Positions 37,332 to 46,981 of a stretch of DNA of 64,000 bases are shown one piece after another (positions within the stretch are counted from its first letter, which is position 1; each line of letters begins with the position of its first letter). Source of the stretch: Gammaproteobacteria bacterium. GTDB lineage: Bacteria; Pseudomonadota; Gammaproteobacteria; Methylococcales; Methylococcaceae. The notes beneath the pieces were generated by a model. That model was given only the letters and a program-made list of their open reading frames with translations. It did no database searches and was not told the origin of the DNA. The position numbers were made by a program, and so were the translations under genes. The DNA is taken from positions 34,495 to 98,494 of the forward strand of contig RFVA01000003.1 of NCBI GenBank assembly GCA_009922685.1, in the 5' to 3' direction.

Positions 37332-39155
37332 ATGCAACAATCCGTATCCGTCGTTATCGTCAACTATAACGGGGGCCCACTCCTTTCGGAGTGTGTCCAA
37401 TCCGTTCTTGATTCAACCGTTCCCGTGGAGGTGTTTGTTTCAGACAATGCCTCTAGAGACGCGAGCCTGATCGAGCTCCGGATGCGGTTAGGGAATGATC
37501 CTCGACTGACCATCATCGAGAATCCCACTAATCTTGGTTTTGCGAAGGCCAACAATCTAGCTTTCAGGCAAACCCGCTCGGGCTTTGTGCTTTTCCTGAA
37601 TCCCGACTGCATTATCAAGCCCACCACGCTAGAACAGATGCTGACGCTTTTTTTCGAAGACCCTCAGGTCGGTATGGCCGGGTGCATGATCCGAAATCCC
37701 GATGGCACTGAGCAGCCTGGTTGCCGGCGCAATATCCCAACACCCTGGCGCACTTTTGTGCAGATCCTCGCTCTTGAAAATACGCGGTTTGTTAAAGGCG
37801 ACGCCATCGCTTATCTCCATGTGGGCCAGCCTGTCCCAGAGAGCGCTATCACGATTGAAGCCATCTCTGGGGCGTTTATGCTGGTCCGCAGAAGTGCTCT
37901 TGATGTCGTCGGTCTGATGGATGAAGGGTATTTCATGCATTTTGAGGATCTCGATTGGTGCCTTCGCTTTAAACAAGCTGGCTGGAAGGTGCTCTTTGAA
38001 CCTCGGGTTGAAATCGTGCATGTAGGCGGCGTTTGTACCGTATCAAGGCCCATCAGTGTCGAATTTCACAAGCATCTTGGCATGGCCCGCTTTTTCATCA
38101 AGTTCTTTAGGGATTTCAAGAGCCTGAGACTTTATCCCATCATCATGCCCGGCATCCTTGGCCGCTTCCTTTACCGAGCGATCGTCAATGGATTAGCGAA
38201 TGTAGGGCTTTTCAAGCGGCGGTCCCCCCGAAAGCTGGCGCTTGAAATGGTCGAGCAGTTGCATCTGGTGCACCCTGAAAAGATCAACATTAAACCTCGA
38301 CGCGTCGTGGTCACGGGGGCCACCAGTTTGATTGGAGATTACCTTCTCCCCATCCTCCTCCACCAGAATGATGAAGTTCATGCGGTGAGTCGAAGACCGC
38401 CAGATTACGGCAAAAGCGCGGGGATTTTTTGGCATCATGCTGATATTGCTTCGGATCTTCCTGAGGTGATCCGCGGCGCTGACGTGTTGATTCATCTGGC
38501 GCCACTTGCAAGCCTTCCCTTGATCATGCGTCGATTGGCGGATGAGGGGCCAAAACGGGTGATCGGATTTGGGTCCACGAGCCTCTTTACCAAGGCTAAT
38601 TCGGCCTTAGAATCTGAGAGAAATCTGGTCAAAGGACTCGAGGATGCTGAATCACAGATCGCGATCTTAGGCCGCCAATATGGGATCCGTTGGACCATCT
38701 TCAGGCCAACCCTCGTTTATCATCTGGGTCGGGATAAGAATGTGACGACCATTGCGGCCTTCCTAAAACGATTTGGGTTTTTCCCGCTGGTCAACGGGGC
38801 CGTCGGCAAGCGGCAACCGGTTCATGCGGAGGATTTGGCAATGGCCGCATCCAAGGTGATTGATCATCGACAGGCCTTTGACAAGGCCTACAATCTCTCC
38901 GGGAGTGAGACCCTTCCCTACCGAGAGATGGTCGAAAGAATTGGGCATTGTCTTGGGCAGCGGGCGTTGATGGTGGATATCCCGTTACCGCTCCTTCAGG
39001 TCATCATTCTCCTGGCATCCATGATTCCCAAATATCAACATCTCAATACGGAAATGGCGACACGGGTCAATCTCGATATGTGCTTTGAGAATGAGGAGGC
39101 CCGAAACGATTTTGATTTTAACCCGCGCCCCTTCATGACGCCTCGAGGCTCTTAA
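37332..39155 (+). CDS. Fusion of a GT2 family glycosyltransferase and an SDR-type NAD(P)-dependent epimerase/dehydratase-like domain
   Basis: The 607-residue protein has two clear parts. Residues 1 to about 290 are a GT-A glycosyltransferase of the rhamnosyltransferase type: VSVVIVNYNGG at the start, VSDNASRD, NPTNLGFAKANNLAF, the metal motif FLNPDC and the acceptor segment FMHFEDLDWCLRFKQAGWK. Residues about 319 to 600 are an extended SDR: nucleotide motif TGATSLIG, LIHLAPLASLP, GSTSLF and FRPTLVY. The usual YxxxK pair is not seen after GSTS, so sugar-nucleotide redox chemistry is uncertain. It likely acts on a surface polysaccharide or lipid-linked sugar. It follows mpl closely. Confidence 0.88.
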   Translation: MQQSVSVVIVNYNGGPLLSECVQSVLDSTVPVEVFVSDNASRDASLIELRMRLGNDPRLTIIENPTNLGFAKANNLAFRQTRSGFVLFLNPDCIIKPTTLEQMLTLFFEDPQVGMAGCMIRNPDGTEQPGCRRNIPTPWRTFVQILALENTRFVKGDAIAYLHVGQPVPESAITIEAISGAFMLVRRSALDVVGLMDEGYFMHFEDLDWCLRFKQAGWKVLFEPRVEIVHVGGVCTVSRPISVEFHKHLGMARFFIKFFRDFKSLRLYPIIMPGILGRFLYRAIVNGLANVGLFKRRSPRKLALEMVEQLHLVHPEKINIKPRRVVVTGATSLIGDYLLPILLHQNDEVHAVSRRPPDYGKSAGIFWHHADIASDLPEVIRGADVLIHLAPLASLPLIMRRLADEGPKRVIGFGSTSLFTKANSALESERNLVKGLEDAESQIAILGRQYGIRWTIFRPTLVYHLGRDKNVTTIAAFLKRFGFFPLVNGAVGKRQPVHAEDLAMAASKVIDHRQAFDKAYNLSGSETLPYREMVERIGHCLGQRALMVDIPLPLLQVIILLASMIPKYQHLNTEMATRVNLDMCFENEEARNDFDFNPRPFMTPRGS

Positions 39156-39199
39156 AGGGAAGGGGCCTGCCTTCCCTTGAAGCGTTTATCAGAGGAGGT

Positions 39200-40138
39200 T
39201 CAGCCAGCCTTTCTCAGCTCTTTGGGGAGCGAGAAGACGACCTTCTCTTCGATGCCCTTAAATTCGACAGCGGTGTTGGCGCCCCAGTCTTTCAATTTGC
39301 TGATGACTTCGGAGACGAGGATTTCAGGTGCCGAGGCGCCTGCCGTGACGCCCACACAGCGGGCATTCTCCACCCATTCGCGCTGCATTTGGCTAGCATC
39401 ATCGATCAGGTGAGAACTGCAGCCGAGCTTTTCGGCGATTTCCCGGAGGCGATTTGAGTTGGAGCTGTTGGGGGATCCGACGACCAAGATGACATCGCAT
39501 TGATCAGCGAGTTTCTTGACGGCGTCCTGGCGATTTTGGGTCGCATAGCAGATATCGTCTTTCTTGGGCCCACAGATTTCCGGAAATTTGTTGCGAAGCG
39601 CATTGACCACCGCCTGAGTGTCATCAATGGAGAGGGTCGTCTGGGTGACCCAGGCTAGGCTTGAAGGATCCTTGACTTCCAAGGCTGCCACGTCCTCTGG
39701 TGATTCGACCAGGTAGATGCCGCCGGCTGGATTATCATATTGGCCCATGGTGCCTTCGACTTCAGGATGGCCGGCGTGGCCAATGAAGACAATTTCACGG
39801 CCCTGGCTGGCGTGGTGGTGCACCTCGATATGGACCTTGGTCACCAAGGGACACGTTGCATCAAACACCTGAAGACCGCGCTGCTGCGCTTCTTCTTGGA
39901 TCGCCTTAGAGACGCCATGGGCGCTGAAAATCACGGTGGAGTTTTCAGGGACCTCCGACAATTCCTCCACAAAGACGGCTCCGCGAGCTCTTAATCCATC
40001 GACCACATACCGGTTGTGGACGACTTCATGGCGAACGTAGATGGGTGCGCCAAAAACTTCGATGGCCCGTTCGACAATGTCGATAGCCCGATCAACGCCG
40101 GCACAAAATCCGCGGGGATTGGAAAGGAGGATATCCAT
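39200..40138 (-). CDS. ispH: 4-hydroxy-3-methylbut-2-enyl diphosphate reductase IspH
   Basis: Last step of the MEP isoprenoid pathway, yielding IPP and DMAPP. The Fe-S ligands lie in [23 protein letters not shown] and the later cysteine of [13 protein letters not shown], with the active-site segment [11 protein letters not shown]. From the ATG at 40138, the family-typical start just before ILLSNPRG, it is 312 residues. An ATG at 40180, behind GGGG, gives 14 more residues and cannot be excluded. It follows the adenosyltransferase gene on the minus strand. Confidence 0.96.
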   Translation of the reverse strand: MDILLSNPRGFCAGVDRAIDIVERAIEVFGAPIYVRHEVVHNRYVVDGLRARGAVFVEELSEVPENSTVIFSAHGVSKAIQEEAQQRGLQVFDATCPLVTKVHIEVHHHASQGREIVFIGHAGHPEVEGTMGQYDNPAGGIYLVESPEDVAALEVKDPSSLAWVTQTTLSIDDTQAVVNALRNKFPEICGPKKDDICYATQNRQDAVKKLADQCDVILVVGSPNSSNSNRLREIAEKLGCSSHLIDDASQMQREWVENARCVGVTAGASAPEILVSEVISKLKDWGANTAVEFKGIEEKVVFSLPKELRKAG

Positions 40139-40195
40139 GGTGTGGTCTTCTCTGAGTAAATTACTTGGGAATTCTGTCATTTCTAGCCCCGGTAA

Positions 40196-40765
40196 TCAAT
40201 CGCGAGGCGGTAAGGAGGGGTTGCGCGCCGGTTCCCAGTGAAGGGGCGGTGCCTCGTCGGACTCGCCGAGGATGCGGCAGGCTACAAAGAGGAAATCTGA
40301 TAAGCGGTTCAAGAACTCAAGGCCATAATTCGGGAGAGGTTCGAGACGGTTGAGGGTGACCGCGACGCGTTCAGCCTGACGGCAGCTGGTTCTCGCGAGA
40401 TGGCCATAGGCGGCCACCCGGGTCCCGCCTGGAAGAATAAACTCCTTGAGGGGGGGCAGGCGGTCGTTGAAATGATCCAGCCAAGCCTCAAGCCAGAGGA
40501 TGTGACTTTCCTTGATCGTTGAGCGACCTGGAATGCTGAGGTCACCACCAAGATCAAACAGCAGCTGCTGAATTTCTCCAAGGCAGCGGGCCAGATCCTC
40601 AGGGATGGATTCGGTCAGAACAAGACCAATACGGCTATTGAGTTCGTCTAGGTCGCCCATTAGGGCAATGCGTGGGGCATCTTTCTCAATTCTCGAACCA
40701 TCGGCGAGACCAGTAGTGCCCTCATCGCCAGTCCGGGTATAGATTCGAGTGAGACGATGGCCCAT
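40196..40765 (-). CDS. Cob(I)yrinic acid a,c-diamide / cob(I)alamin adenosyltransferase, PduO type
   Basis: Adds the adenosyl group from ATP to reduced corrinoid. The 189 residues match PduO-type enzymes: IYTRTGDEGTTGLADGSRI (ATP site), GDLDELNSRIG, FILPGGTRVAA, ARTSCRQAERV and FLNRLSDFLFVACR. With btuB and its riboswitch about 13 kb away it fits cobalamin uptake and activation. It sits 2 bases after rraA and upstream of ispH on the same strand. Confidence 0.94.
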   Translation of the reverse strand: MGHRLTRIYTRTGDEGTTGLADGSRIEKDAPRIALMGDLDELNSRIGLVLTESIPEDLARCLGEIQQLLFDLGGDLSIPGRSTIKESHILWLEAWLDHFNDRLPPLKEFILPGGTRVAAYGHLARTSCRQAERVAVTLNRLEPLPNYGLEFLNRLSDFLFVACRILGESDEAPPLHWEPARNPSLPPRD

Positions 40766-40767
40766 CG

Positions 40768-41253
40768 TCAGATCAGCCGGTTGTCAGCAACGATAAGACC
40801 ATCCTCGTCCGCATAGACATAGTGGCCAGACCTAAAGTTGACCCCAGCAAAGGTGATGAGGGCATCGCGATCGCCTGTTCCTTTTTGATGTGCCTTAAGG
40901 GGGTGGGTGTGCAAGGCGCGGATTCCGATCGGTAGTTTGTTGATTGCCACCGAGTCCGTTATACAGCCATAGACAATGACTCCCACCCATCCCTGGTCGC
41001 AGGCAAGGCGAGCGAGGGGGGCTTCTAATAGGGCGCATCGATGGGAGCCGCCGCCGTCAATCACCAGGACACCTTCCGAGGCCTTTTCCTCAAGAATCTT
41101 CCGAATCAGGACATTATCCTCAAAGACTTTGACGGTAGTCACGCGCCCTGAAAAGCTCGAATGGGCTCCAAAAGCTTGAAAGGCAGGTTCAGCAATCTGA
41201 AGATGTTGAGTCTTTAAAAATTGATCGCAGAGCTCTGAAGTTTTAAAGGTCAT
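40768..41253 (-). CDS. rraA: Regulator of RNase E activity RraA family protein
   Basis: Trimeric protein known in E. coli to bind and inhibit RNase E. Some relatives are 4-hydroxy-4-methyl-2-oxoglutarate aldolases. From the ATG at 41253, preceded by AGGAG, it is 161 residues, the E. coli length. Typical parts are MTFKTSELCDQF, FSGRVTTVKVFEDN, VLVIDGGGSHRCALL and the GVIVYGCITDS loop. The longer open frame to 41346 overlaps the upstream trhP gene and is not needed. Confidence 0.93.
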   Translation of the reverse strand: MTFKTSELCDQFLKTQHLQIAEPAFQAFGAHSSFSGRVTTVKVFEDNVLIRKILEEKASEGVLVIDGGGSHRCALLEAPLARLACDQGWVGVIVYGCITDSVAINKLPIGIRALHTHPLKAHQKGTGDRDALITFAGVNFRSGHYVYADEDGLIVADNRLI

Positions 41254-41329
41254 AGGGGTGACTCCTGTTAGGGTTCCGTCATGCACCGGCGATGTTCCGA
41301 CAAGCAAATGGGGCCATGCGTTCCCTTCT

Positions 41330-42682
41330 TTAGAGGTAGCGGGCAATCAAGCCCCGTTCAGCGCCAGCGACGGGCAAGGGCACGCGAACCTCCCAACCAC
41401 TTCCCGGCGCTTCCTCAAGGGGACTTCCCTTGCTGTCGATCATGGTCTCAAGAATCAGGTCCTGATTGCCCTCTGGGAGGATCAATTCAAGTCGGTCACC
41501 GATCCGAAATTTGTTCTTGACTAAGATCTCGGCCATTTGGGTTTCGGGATTGAAGCCCGTAATTTCGCCGACAAATTGCTGCTGATGACTGCTGGAATGG
41601 CCCTGGATATAGTTCTGGTATTCGTGCGTGTGATGACGCTGATAAAAGCCATCGGTGTAGCCGCGCTGGGCGAGGTTTTCGAGTTTGCCGATCAAGCTCG
41701 GGTCAAAGTCACGGCCAGCCACGGCATCATCAATGGCTTTTCGGTAGAGCTGGGCGGTACGGGCGACATAATAGAACGACTTGGTGCGGCCTTCGATCTT
41801 GAGACTATCGACACCGATTTCGGTGAGTTTCTGAATATGCTCGATGGCCCGAAGGTCCTTCGAATTCATGATGTAAGTCCCGTGTTCATCTTCCATGACG
41901 GGCATCAGTTCACCCGGACGATTCTCTTCCTCTAGGAAGTAAACCTCATCCGCTAAAGGATGCCGTTGCTGATCGCCGCAGTCGGTGAGGCCCCCGTTGA
42001 GATCGTTCAGGGAGAGCTTCAATTGGCCCGGAACAAAATCACCTTCGGCATTCTCTGTGGCAGGCTGGACATCGTATTTCCAGCGGCAGGAGTTGGTGCA
42101 GGTCCCTTGATTGGGGTCTCGGTGATTAAAGTAACCTGAGAGGAGGCAGCGTCCTGAGTAGGCGATACAGAGGGCTCCATGGACAAAGACCTCAAGTTCC
42201 ATATCAGGGCACTCTTGGCGAATTTCAGCAATTTCCTCAAGCGAGAGTTCCCTTGACAGGATGATGCGACGAATACCGAGCTGCTGCCAGAACCTGACGG
42301 CGGCATAGTTGACGGTATTAGCCTGGACCGACAAGTGAATGGGCAGTTCCGGCCACGCTTCTCGGGCAAGCATGATGAGCCCGGGATCGGCCATGATGAG
42401 GGCGTCGGGACCCATGGCGACAATGGGCGCAAGATCTCTGATAAACGTTCTGATCTTGCGATTATGCGGCAGCACGTTGGTGGCGAGGAAAAAGGCTTTC
42501 CCAAGACGGTGGGCTTCCTCAATCCCAAGGGCGAGGTTTTGTTCCAGGAAGTCGTTGTTGCGAACCCTGAGGCTATATCGGGGGAGACCTGCATAGACCG
42601 CATCGGCGCCATAGGCGTAGGCATACCGCATATTTTTCAGCGTGCCTGCGGGGGACAGGAGTTCCGGTTTTTTCATGGCCAT
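41330..42682 (-). CDS. trhP: U32 family protein TrhP (YegQ), tRNA U34 5-hydroxylation
   Basis: Peptidase-U32-type protein. The E. coli homologue YegQ/TrhP acts in prephenate-dependent 5-hydroxyuridine formation in tRNA. The 450 residues have the U32 N-terminal TIM-type domain (PELLSPAGTLKNMRYAYAYG, ADAVYAGLPRYSLR), the cysteine-bearing signature ELEVFVHGALCIAYSGRCLLS with CTNSCRW, and a C-terminal beta-barrel extension. The cysteines suggest an iron-sulfur cluster. A second in-frame ATG lies at 42676. It is divergent from cysM. Confidence 0.93.
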   Translation of the reverse strand: MAMKKPELLSPAGTLKNMRYAYAYGADAVYAGLPRYSLRVRNNDFLEQNLALGIEEAHRLGKAFFLATNVLPHNRKIRTFIRDLAPIVAMGPDALIMADPGLIMLAREAWPELPIHLSVQANTVNYAAVRFWQQLGIRRIILSRELSLEEIAEIRQECPDMELEVFVHGALCIAYSGRCLLSGYFNHRDPNQGTCTNSCRWKYDVQPATENAEGDFVPGQLKLSLNDLNGGLTDCGDQQRHPLADEVYFLEEENRPGELMPVMEDEHGTYIMNSKDLRAIEHIQKLTEIGVDSLKIEGRTKSFYYVARTAQLYRKAIDDAVAGRDFDPSLIGKLENLAQRGYTDGFYQRHHTHEYQNYIQGHSSSHQQQFVGEITGFNPETQMAEILVKNKFRIGDRLELILPEGNQDLILETMIDSKGSPLEEAPGSGWEVRVPLPVAGAERGLIARYL

Positions 42683-42753
42683 GGGGGAGAATGTTAGAAT
42701 TACTGGAATATTACGCTTTTGTTGACTCTTTTGCTCAGGATTCCCTCCCCGTC

Positions 42754-43656
42754 ATGAAAACCCACGAGGCCTTCAGAACCCTCAGGGACTGCATCGGTAA
42801 TACCCCACTCGTTCGGTTGCAACGTTTACCGGGCGACACCAGCAACGTCATCCTGGCTAAATTGGAAGGCAACAACCCGGCAGGTTCCGTGAAGGATCGG
42901 CCGGCACTGAGTATGATCCAGCAGGCCGAGGCTCGCGGGGAAATCAGTCCGGGTGATCGCCTGATTGAGGCGACCAGCGGCAATACGGGTATCGCCCTCG
43001 CTATGGCGGCGGCGGTGATGGGTTATCGGATGACGTTGATTATGCCCGACAATATGAGCCTTGAGCGCCGTGCCTCGATGCGGGCCTTTGGTGCTGAAAT
43101 TATCCTCACGCCGGCGACAGGCAGCATGGAAATGGCTATTGATCTGGCGCGGGAGATGGAGGGCCGTGGCGAAGGCCGAATTCTCGATCAATTTAAGAAC
43201 CCTGACAATCCACGCGCCCACTTCGAAGGCACCGGCCCTGAGATCTGGCGCGATACCGATGGGCGAGTGACCCATTTTGTGAGCGCTATGGGTACCACTG
43301 GCACCATCATGGGCACTTCACGCTATCTCAAAGAGCAAAATCCCGACGTCAAGATCATCGGGGTTCAGCCGGCGGGAGATTCCAAGATTCCTGGCATCAG
43401 GCGGTGGCCAAAGGCCTACCTTCCTGCCATCTGTGATTTCAACCGGATCGATCGGATTCTTGATGTCGAACAGGTCGATGCCGAAGCGATGACCCGAGAA
43501 CTGGCTATGAAGGAGGGGATCTTTGCCGGCGTCTCCTCAGGGGGCGCCGTTGCTGCCGCGTTGAGGATCTCTAGTGAGGTTCAAAACGCGATCATTGTCG
43601 CCATTATTTGTGATCGCGGTGATCGCTATCTTTCCACCGGGGTCTTTCCAGGATGA
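42754..43656 (+). CDS. cysM: Cysteine synthase B CysM (O-acetylserine sulfhydrylase)
   Basis: PLP enzyme making cysteine from O-acetylserine and sulfide or thiosulfate. From the ATG at 42754 it is 300 residues and starts like CysM, with CIGNTPLVRLQRL. The PLP lysine is in NNPAGSVKDRPALSM, the substrate loop is EATSGNTGIALAMAAA, and GTTGTIMGTSRYLK binds the phosphate. The ending DRGDRYLSTGVFPG is family-typical. The frame is open 21 codons further upstream, but that part is not conserved. rlmD follows after 11 bases. Confidence 0.96.
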   Translation: MKTHEAFRTLRDCIGNTPLVRLQRLPGDTSNVILAKLEGNNPAGSVKDRPALSMIQQAEARGEISPGDRLIEATSGNTGIALAMAAAVMGYRMTLIMPDNMSLERRASMRAFGAEIILTPATGSMEMAIDLAREMEGRGEGRILDQFKNPDNPRAHFEGTGPEIWRDTDGRVTHFVSAMGTTGTIMGTSRYLKEQNPDVKIIGVQPAGDSKIPGIRRWPKAYLPAICDFNRIDRILDVEQVDAEAMTRELAMKEGIFAGVSSGGAVAAALRISSEVQNAIIVAIICDRGDRYLSTGVFPG

Positions 43657-43667
43657 ATCTTTAAGTT

Positions 43668-45020
43668 ATGGCGATCAGACGTCAGCGAAAACCCCTCCCT
43701 CAGGATCCCGTTCGAGTGGAGATTGAGTCGTTAACTCATGATGGTCGGGGGATTGCCCGAATAGAAGGTATCCCGGTGTTCATCCATGGGGCCCTTCCTG
43801 GGGAGGAGGTCAGCTTCCTTTACACCGATCGCCGTCGTGATTTTAGAGAAGGCAAAACGTTGGAGGTTCATCGTGCGGCACCGCATCGGGTTGAACCGCC
43901 ATGTCCAAGCTATGGAATCTGTGGTGGCTGCAGTTTTCAGCATGTTAGAGACGATGCTCAGATCGAAATAAAGCAGGCTCTCCTCGTTGAGCAATTTCAT
44001 CGGGTGGCCAAATTGACCGACATCGCGCTGTTTGAGCCGATGACAGGTCCCGGTTGGGGGTATCGTCAGAAGGCGCGTCTTGGCGTCAAGTTTGTGATCA
44101 AGAAAGGGCGGGTTTTAGTGGGCTTTCGGGAGCGTTCCACTCCCTTTGTTGCGGATCTTCCAGGTTGTCCCGTGCTTGATCCAAGAGTGGGTACCCATTT
44201 TGAGGATTTGGCCAAACTGATCGAAGGTCTCAGTATTCGTGATCGGGTGCCCCAGATCGAGGTGGCCATGGGGGATACGGCCACGGCGCTGGTCTTTCGT
44301 ATTCTGGAGGATTTGACGCCTTCGGATGAGGCGGCATTGATTGCCTTTGGACAGGAGTTTGATCTCGCTATAGAGGTCCAACGTCAAGGTCCCGAGTCGG
44401 TGCGAGCCCTTTACCGACCTCGGGATGAGGATCTTAGTTATGAGCTACCTGATGAGGGCATCCATTTCCGTTTCAAGTCGACCGATTTTACCCAGGTCAA
44501 CATGGCCATCAACCGGAAGATGGTCGCTCGTGTGATGGCGCTTTTGGATCCTGGCCCCAACGATCGGGTGCTTGATCTTTTCTCAGGGATTGGCAATTTC
44601 ACGTTGCCGCTTGCAAAACGGGTGCGTTCGGTCGTGGGCGTTGAGGGGAGTGAAACGGCGGTCCGACGAGCCCTTGAAAATGCCGAGAGTCATCAACTTC
44701 ATAACATCGAATGCTATGCCCAGGATCTCACCAAGAGTCTTGCTGATTGTTCTTGGGCAAAGGGGCGGTTCGATAAACTCTTGCTGGATCCCTCGAGAGC
44801 CGGGGCCCTCGAGGTTCTGGACCACATCCCTGATTGGGCGCCGGAGCGGATTGTGTATGTGTCCTGTAATCCCTCAACGCTAGCCCGCGATGCCGGAATT
44901 CTGGTCCACCAGCAGGGTTATCGACTGGTGGGGGCAGGGGTTATGGACATGTTTCCACAGACCGCCCACGTCGAGTCGATTGCCGTGTTTGAACGCGCGT
45001 CCCCTTTAAGGTCTGGGTGA
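43668..45020 (+). CDS. rlmD: 23S rRNA (uracil(1939)-C(5))-methyltransferase RlmD
   Basis: SAM-dependent rRNA methyltransferase. The 450 residues have an N-terminal TRAM domain (about residues 12-65), an Fe-S cluster region with CPSYGICGGCSFQHV and a later CPVLD cysteine, the SAM motif VLDLFSGIGNFTLPLA, DPSRAGA, and the catalytic cysteine in VYVSCNPSTLARD. The stop overlaps the start of the next gene (TGATG). Confidence 0.97.
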   Translation: MAIRRQRKPLPQDPVRVEIESLTHDGRGIARIEGIPVFIHGALPGEEVSFLYTDRRRDFREGKTLEVHRAAPHRVEPPCPSYGICGGCSFQHVRDDAQIEIKQALLVEQFHRVAKLTDIALFEPMTGPGWGYRQKARLGVKFVIKKGRVLVGFRERSTPFVADLPGCPVLDPRVGTHFEDLAKLIEGLSIRDRVPQIEVAMGDTATALVFRILEDLTPSDEAALIAFGQEFDLAIEVQRQGPESVRALYRPRDEDLSYELPDEGIHFRFKSTDFTQVNMAINRKMVARVMALLDPGPNDRVLDLFSGIGNFTLPLAKRVRSVVGVEGSETAVRRALENAESHQLHNIECYAQDLTKSLADCSWAKGRFDKLLLDPSRAGALEVLDHIPDWAPERIVYVSCNPSTLARDAGILVHQQGYRLVGAGVMDMFPQTAHVESIAVFERASPLRSG

Positions 45021-45505
45021 TGGTTAAAGACTATCTTCATGTCGACATCGGCCGTCAGACCATGGATCTCTTAGAGGCCGGTGTTAAGGTTGCACATTGG
45101 CCCGTCTCGACAGCCAGAAACGGTGTAGGGGAGCGACGCGGCAGTGAATGTACGCCGAGAGGCTGGCACCAGATCCGGGCCAAAATTGGCGCTGGAGCAC
45201 CCATCGGGTGCGTCTTTAACGGGCGTCGTCCAACGGGAGAAATCTATAGCCCTGAGCTTCTGGCAGAGAATCCCGGGCGGGATTTTATCCTGAGTCGGAT
45301 CCTCTGGCTTTCGGGGCTTGAGCCGGGGTTTAATCGCTACGGGGAGGTCGATACTGCTTGGCGCTTTATCTATATTCATGGTTCCCCGGATGAGGGTGTT
45401 TCCGGGGAGGCTTTATCGCATGGATGTATTCGGATGCGGAGTCCCGATATCATGGCGCTTTTTGAGCGCATCCCTGTGGGTCTTCGAGTGCTGATCGAGC
45501 CTTGA
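45020..45505 (+). CDS. L,D-transpeptidase (YkuD)-domain protein without signal peptide
   Basis: A 161-residue YkuD-fold protein with the catalytic motif SHGCIRMRSPDIMALFERI and the upstream histidine in FIYIHGSPDEG. In secreted relatives this fold cross-links peptidoglycan or attaches lipoproteins to it. Here no signal peptide, membrane segment or peptidoglycan-binding domain is visible: the chain begins MVKDYLHVDIGRQTMDLLEA. It may act in the cytoplasm, for example on recycled muropeptides near Mpl-type metabolism, or leave by another route. It is translationally coupled to rlmD. Confidence 0.88.
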   Translation: MVKDYLHVDIGRQTMDLLEAGVKVAHWPVSTARNGVGERRGSECTPRGWHQIRAKIGAGAPIGCVFNGRRPTGEIYSPELLAENPGRDFILSRILWLSGLEPGFNRYGEVDTAWRFIYIHGSPDEGVSGEALSHGCIRMRSPDIMALFERIPVGLRVLIEP

Positions 45506-45535
45506 TCGACCGACTCATCATCTGGAGTAAATGCT

Positions 45536-46933
45536 TTGACGATATCGACCGACGACTCCACGTCCATGACCCCACTGGAGCGGCGCGCCAGCCTGTCGCT
45601 GGCGGCCATCTATATGCTGAGAATGCTTGGGATGTTCATGATCCTACCGGTCTTCTCGGTCATGGCCAGGGATCTTCCGGATGCCACACCGCTTCTGGTC
45701 GGGGTTGCCATCAGTGCTTACGGACTGACCCAAGCGCTGTTCCAGATTCCTTTTGGGATCTGGTCTGATCGACTGGGCAGGAAGCCGGTCATTACCTTTG
45801 GTCTTTTGCTGTTCGTGCTTGGGAGTGCTGTCGCAGCGCTTTCTGACACCTTGCTCGGTATCATCTTGGGTCGGGCCTTGCAGGGGGCGGGAGCGGTTGC
45901 CGCGGTGGTGATGGCGCTCGCTGCCGATTTGACCCGTGAAGAACACCGCACCAAAGCGATGGCGCTGATTGGTATTAGTATCGGTCTCTCCTTTGCTATC
46001 TCCATGGTTCTTGGCCCTGTGCTGTCCAATTGGATGGGGCTCAAGGGCTTATTCTGGCTCATCACGGGCCTTGCCATTCTTAGTATCGTCGTTCTCCACG
46101 TTGTGGTGCCAACCCCCGAAGTCAGCCGATTTCATCGAGACGCCCAGTTGAGGACCGGCTCGGTTCGGAGAGTGTTTGGCAACCAGGAACTGTTACGCCT
46201 TGATGTCGGTATTTTTTCTCTGCACCTGATTCTGACTGCAACCTTCGTGGTGCTGCCGCTGGTCTTGAGGGATCAGTTAGAGCTCCCGACCGAGGATCAT
46301 TGGACGCTCTATCTCCCCGTTTTCATTCTGGCGATTTTGACGATGGTGCCGTTCGTTATCCTCGCTGAAAAGAAGCGCAAGATGAAGCCCGTCTTTGTCG
46401 GTTTTATTGGTTTGGTGGCCCTTTCAGACCTTGGTTTTGCCCTGGTGGCGGATGGTTTTATAGCTGTCTTCATGCTGTTGTATGTTTTTTTTACAGGCTT
46501 TAATCTCCTCGAGGCGACCCTGCCGTCGATGGTCTCAAAGATTGCGCCCCCGGACCTCAAAGGGACCGCGATGGGTGTTTATTCCACGGCTCAGTTTCTT
46601 GGGGCTTTCGTTGGGGGAACCGGTGCCGGCTATATCCATGGGCATTGGGGTATCCTGCCGGTTTTTTATGCCTGCGCTCTGGTGGCTTTGGGTTGGTTTC
46701 TGGTGGCGCTGTTCATGAAACCGCCACGCCATGTCAGTAGTTTATTGATCAATATCGAGGATATACCGATCAGTAAGGCCAAAGGACTGGCGGCGGAGCT
46801 TCCAAAAATTGCGGGGATCGTCGAGTCTGTGGTGGTGGCGGAGGAGGGGGTGGCCTATCTGAAGGTCGATAAACAGCACCTTGATCAGGCAGCATTAAAT
46901 GCTTGTCTTTTAAATGCGAGAGCCCATGACTAA
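45536..46933 (+). CDS. MFS transporter, YajR-like, with C-terminal ferredoxin-like domain
   Basis: Twelve-segment major facilitator of 465 residues. The motif A loop reads GIWSDRLGRKPVI after the second segment. The early MTPLERRASLSLAAIYMLRM block and a soluble C-terminal domain of about 65 residues (LLINIEDIPISKAKGLAAEL to the end) match the E. coli YajR type. The substrate is unknown. The chosen start is a TTG at 45536, 9 bases after GGAG. An ATG at 45566 begins exactly at the conserved MTPLERR and is an alternative. Confidence 0.9.
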   Translation: MTISTDDSTSMTPLERRASLSLAAIYMLRMLGMFMILPVFSVMARDLPDATPLLVGVAISAYGLTQALFQIPFGIWSDRLGRKPVITFGLLLFVLGSAVAALSDTLLGIILGRALQGAGAVAAVVMALAADLTREEHRTKAMALIGISIGLSFAISMVLGPVLSNWMGLKGLFWLITGLAILSIVVLHVVVPTPEVSRFHRDAQLRTGSVRRVFGNQELLRLDVGIFSLHLILTATFVVLPLVLRDQLELPTEDHWTLYLPVFILAILTMVPFVILAEKKRKMKPVFVGFIGLVALSDLGFALVADGFIAVFMLLYVFFTGFNLLEATLPSMVSKIAPPDLKGTAMGVYSTAQFLGAFVGGTGAGYIHGHWGILPVFYACALVALGWFLVALFMKPPRHVSSLLINIEDIPISKAKGLAAELPKIAGIVESVVVAEEGVAYLKVDKQHLDQAALNACLLNARAHD

Positions 46934-46981
46934 GAAAGGTGCCTTCAAATATCTCGCTTCACAGAGGGGGTTGTTCGGCGG

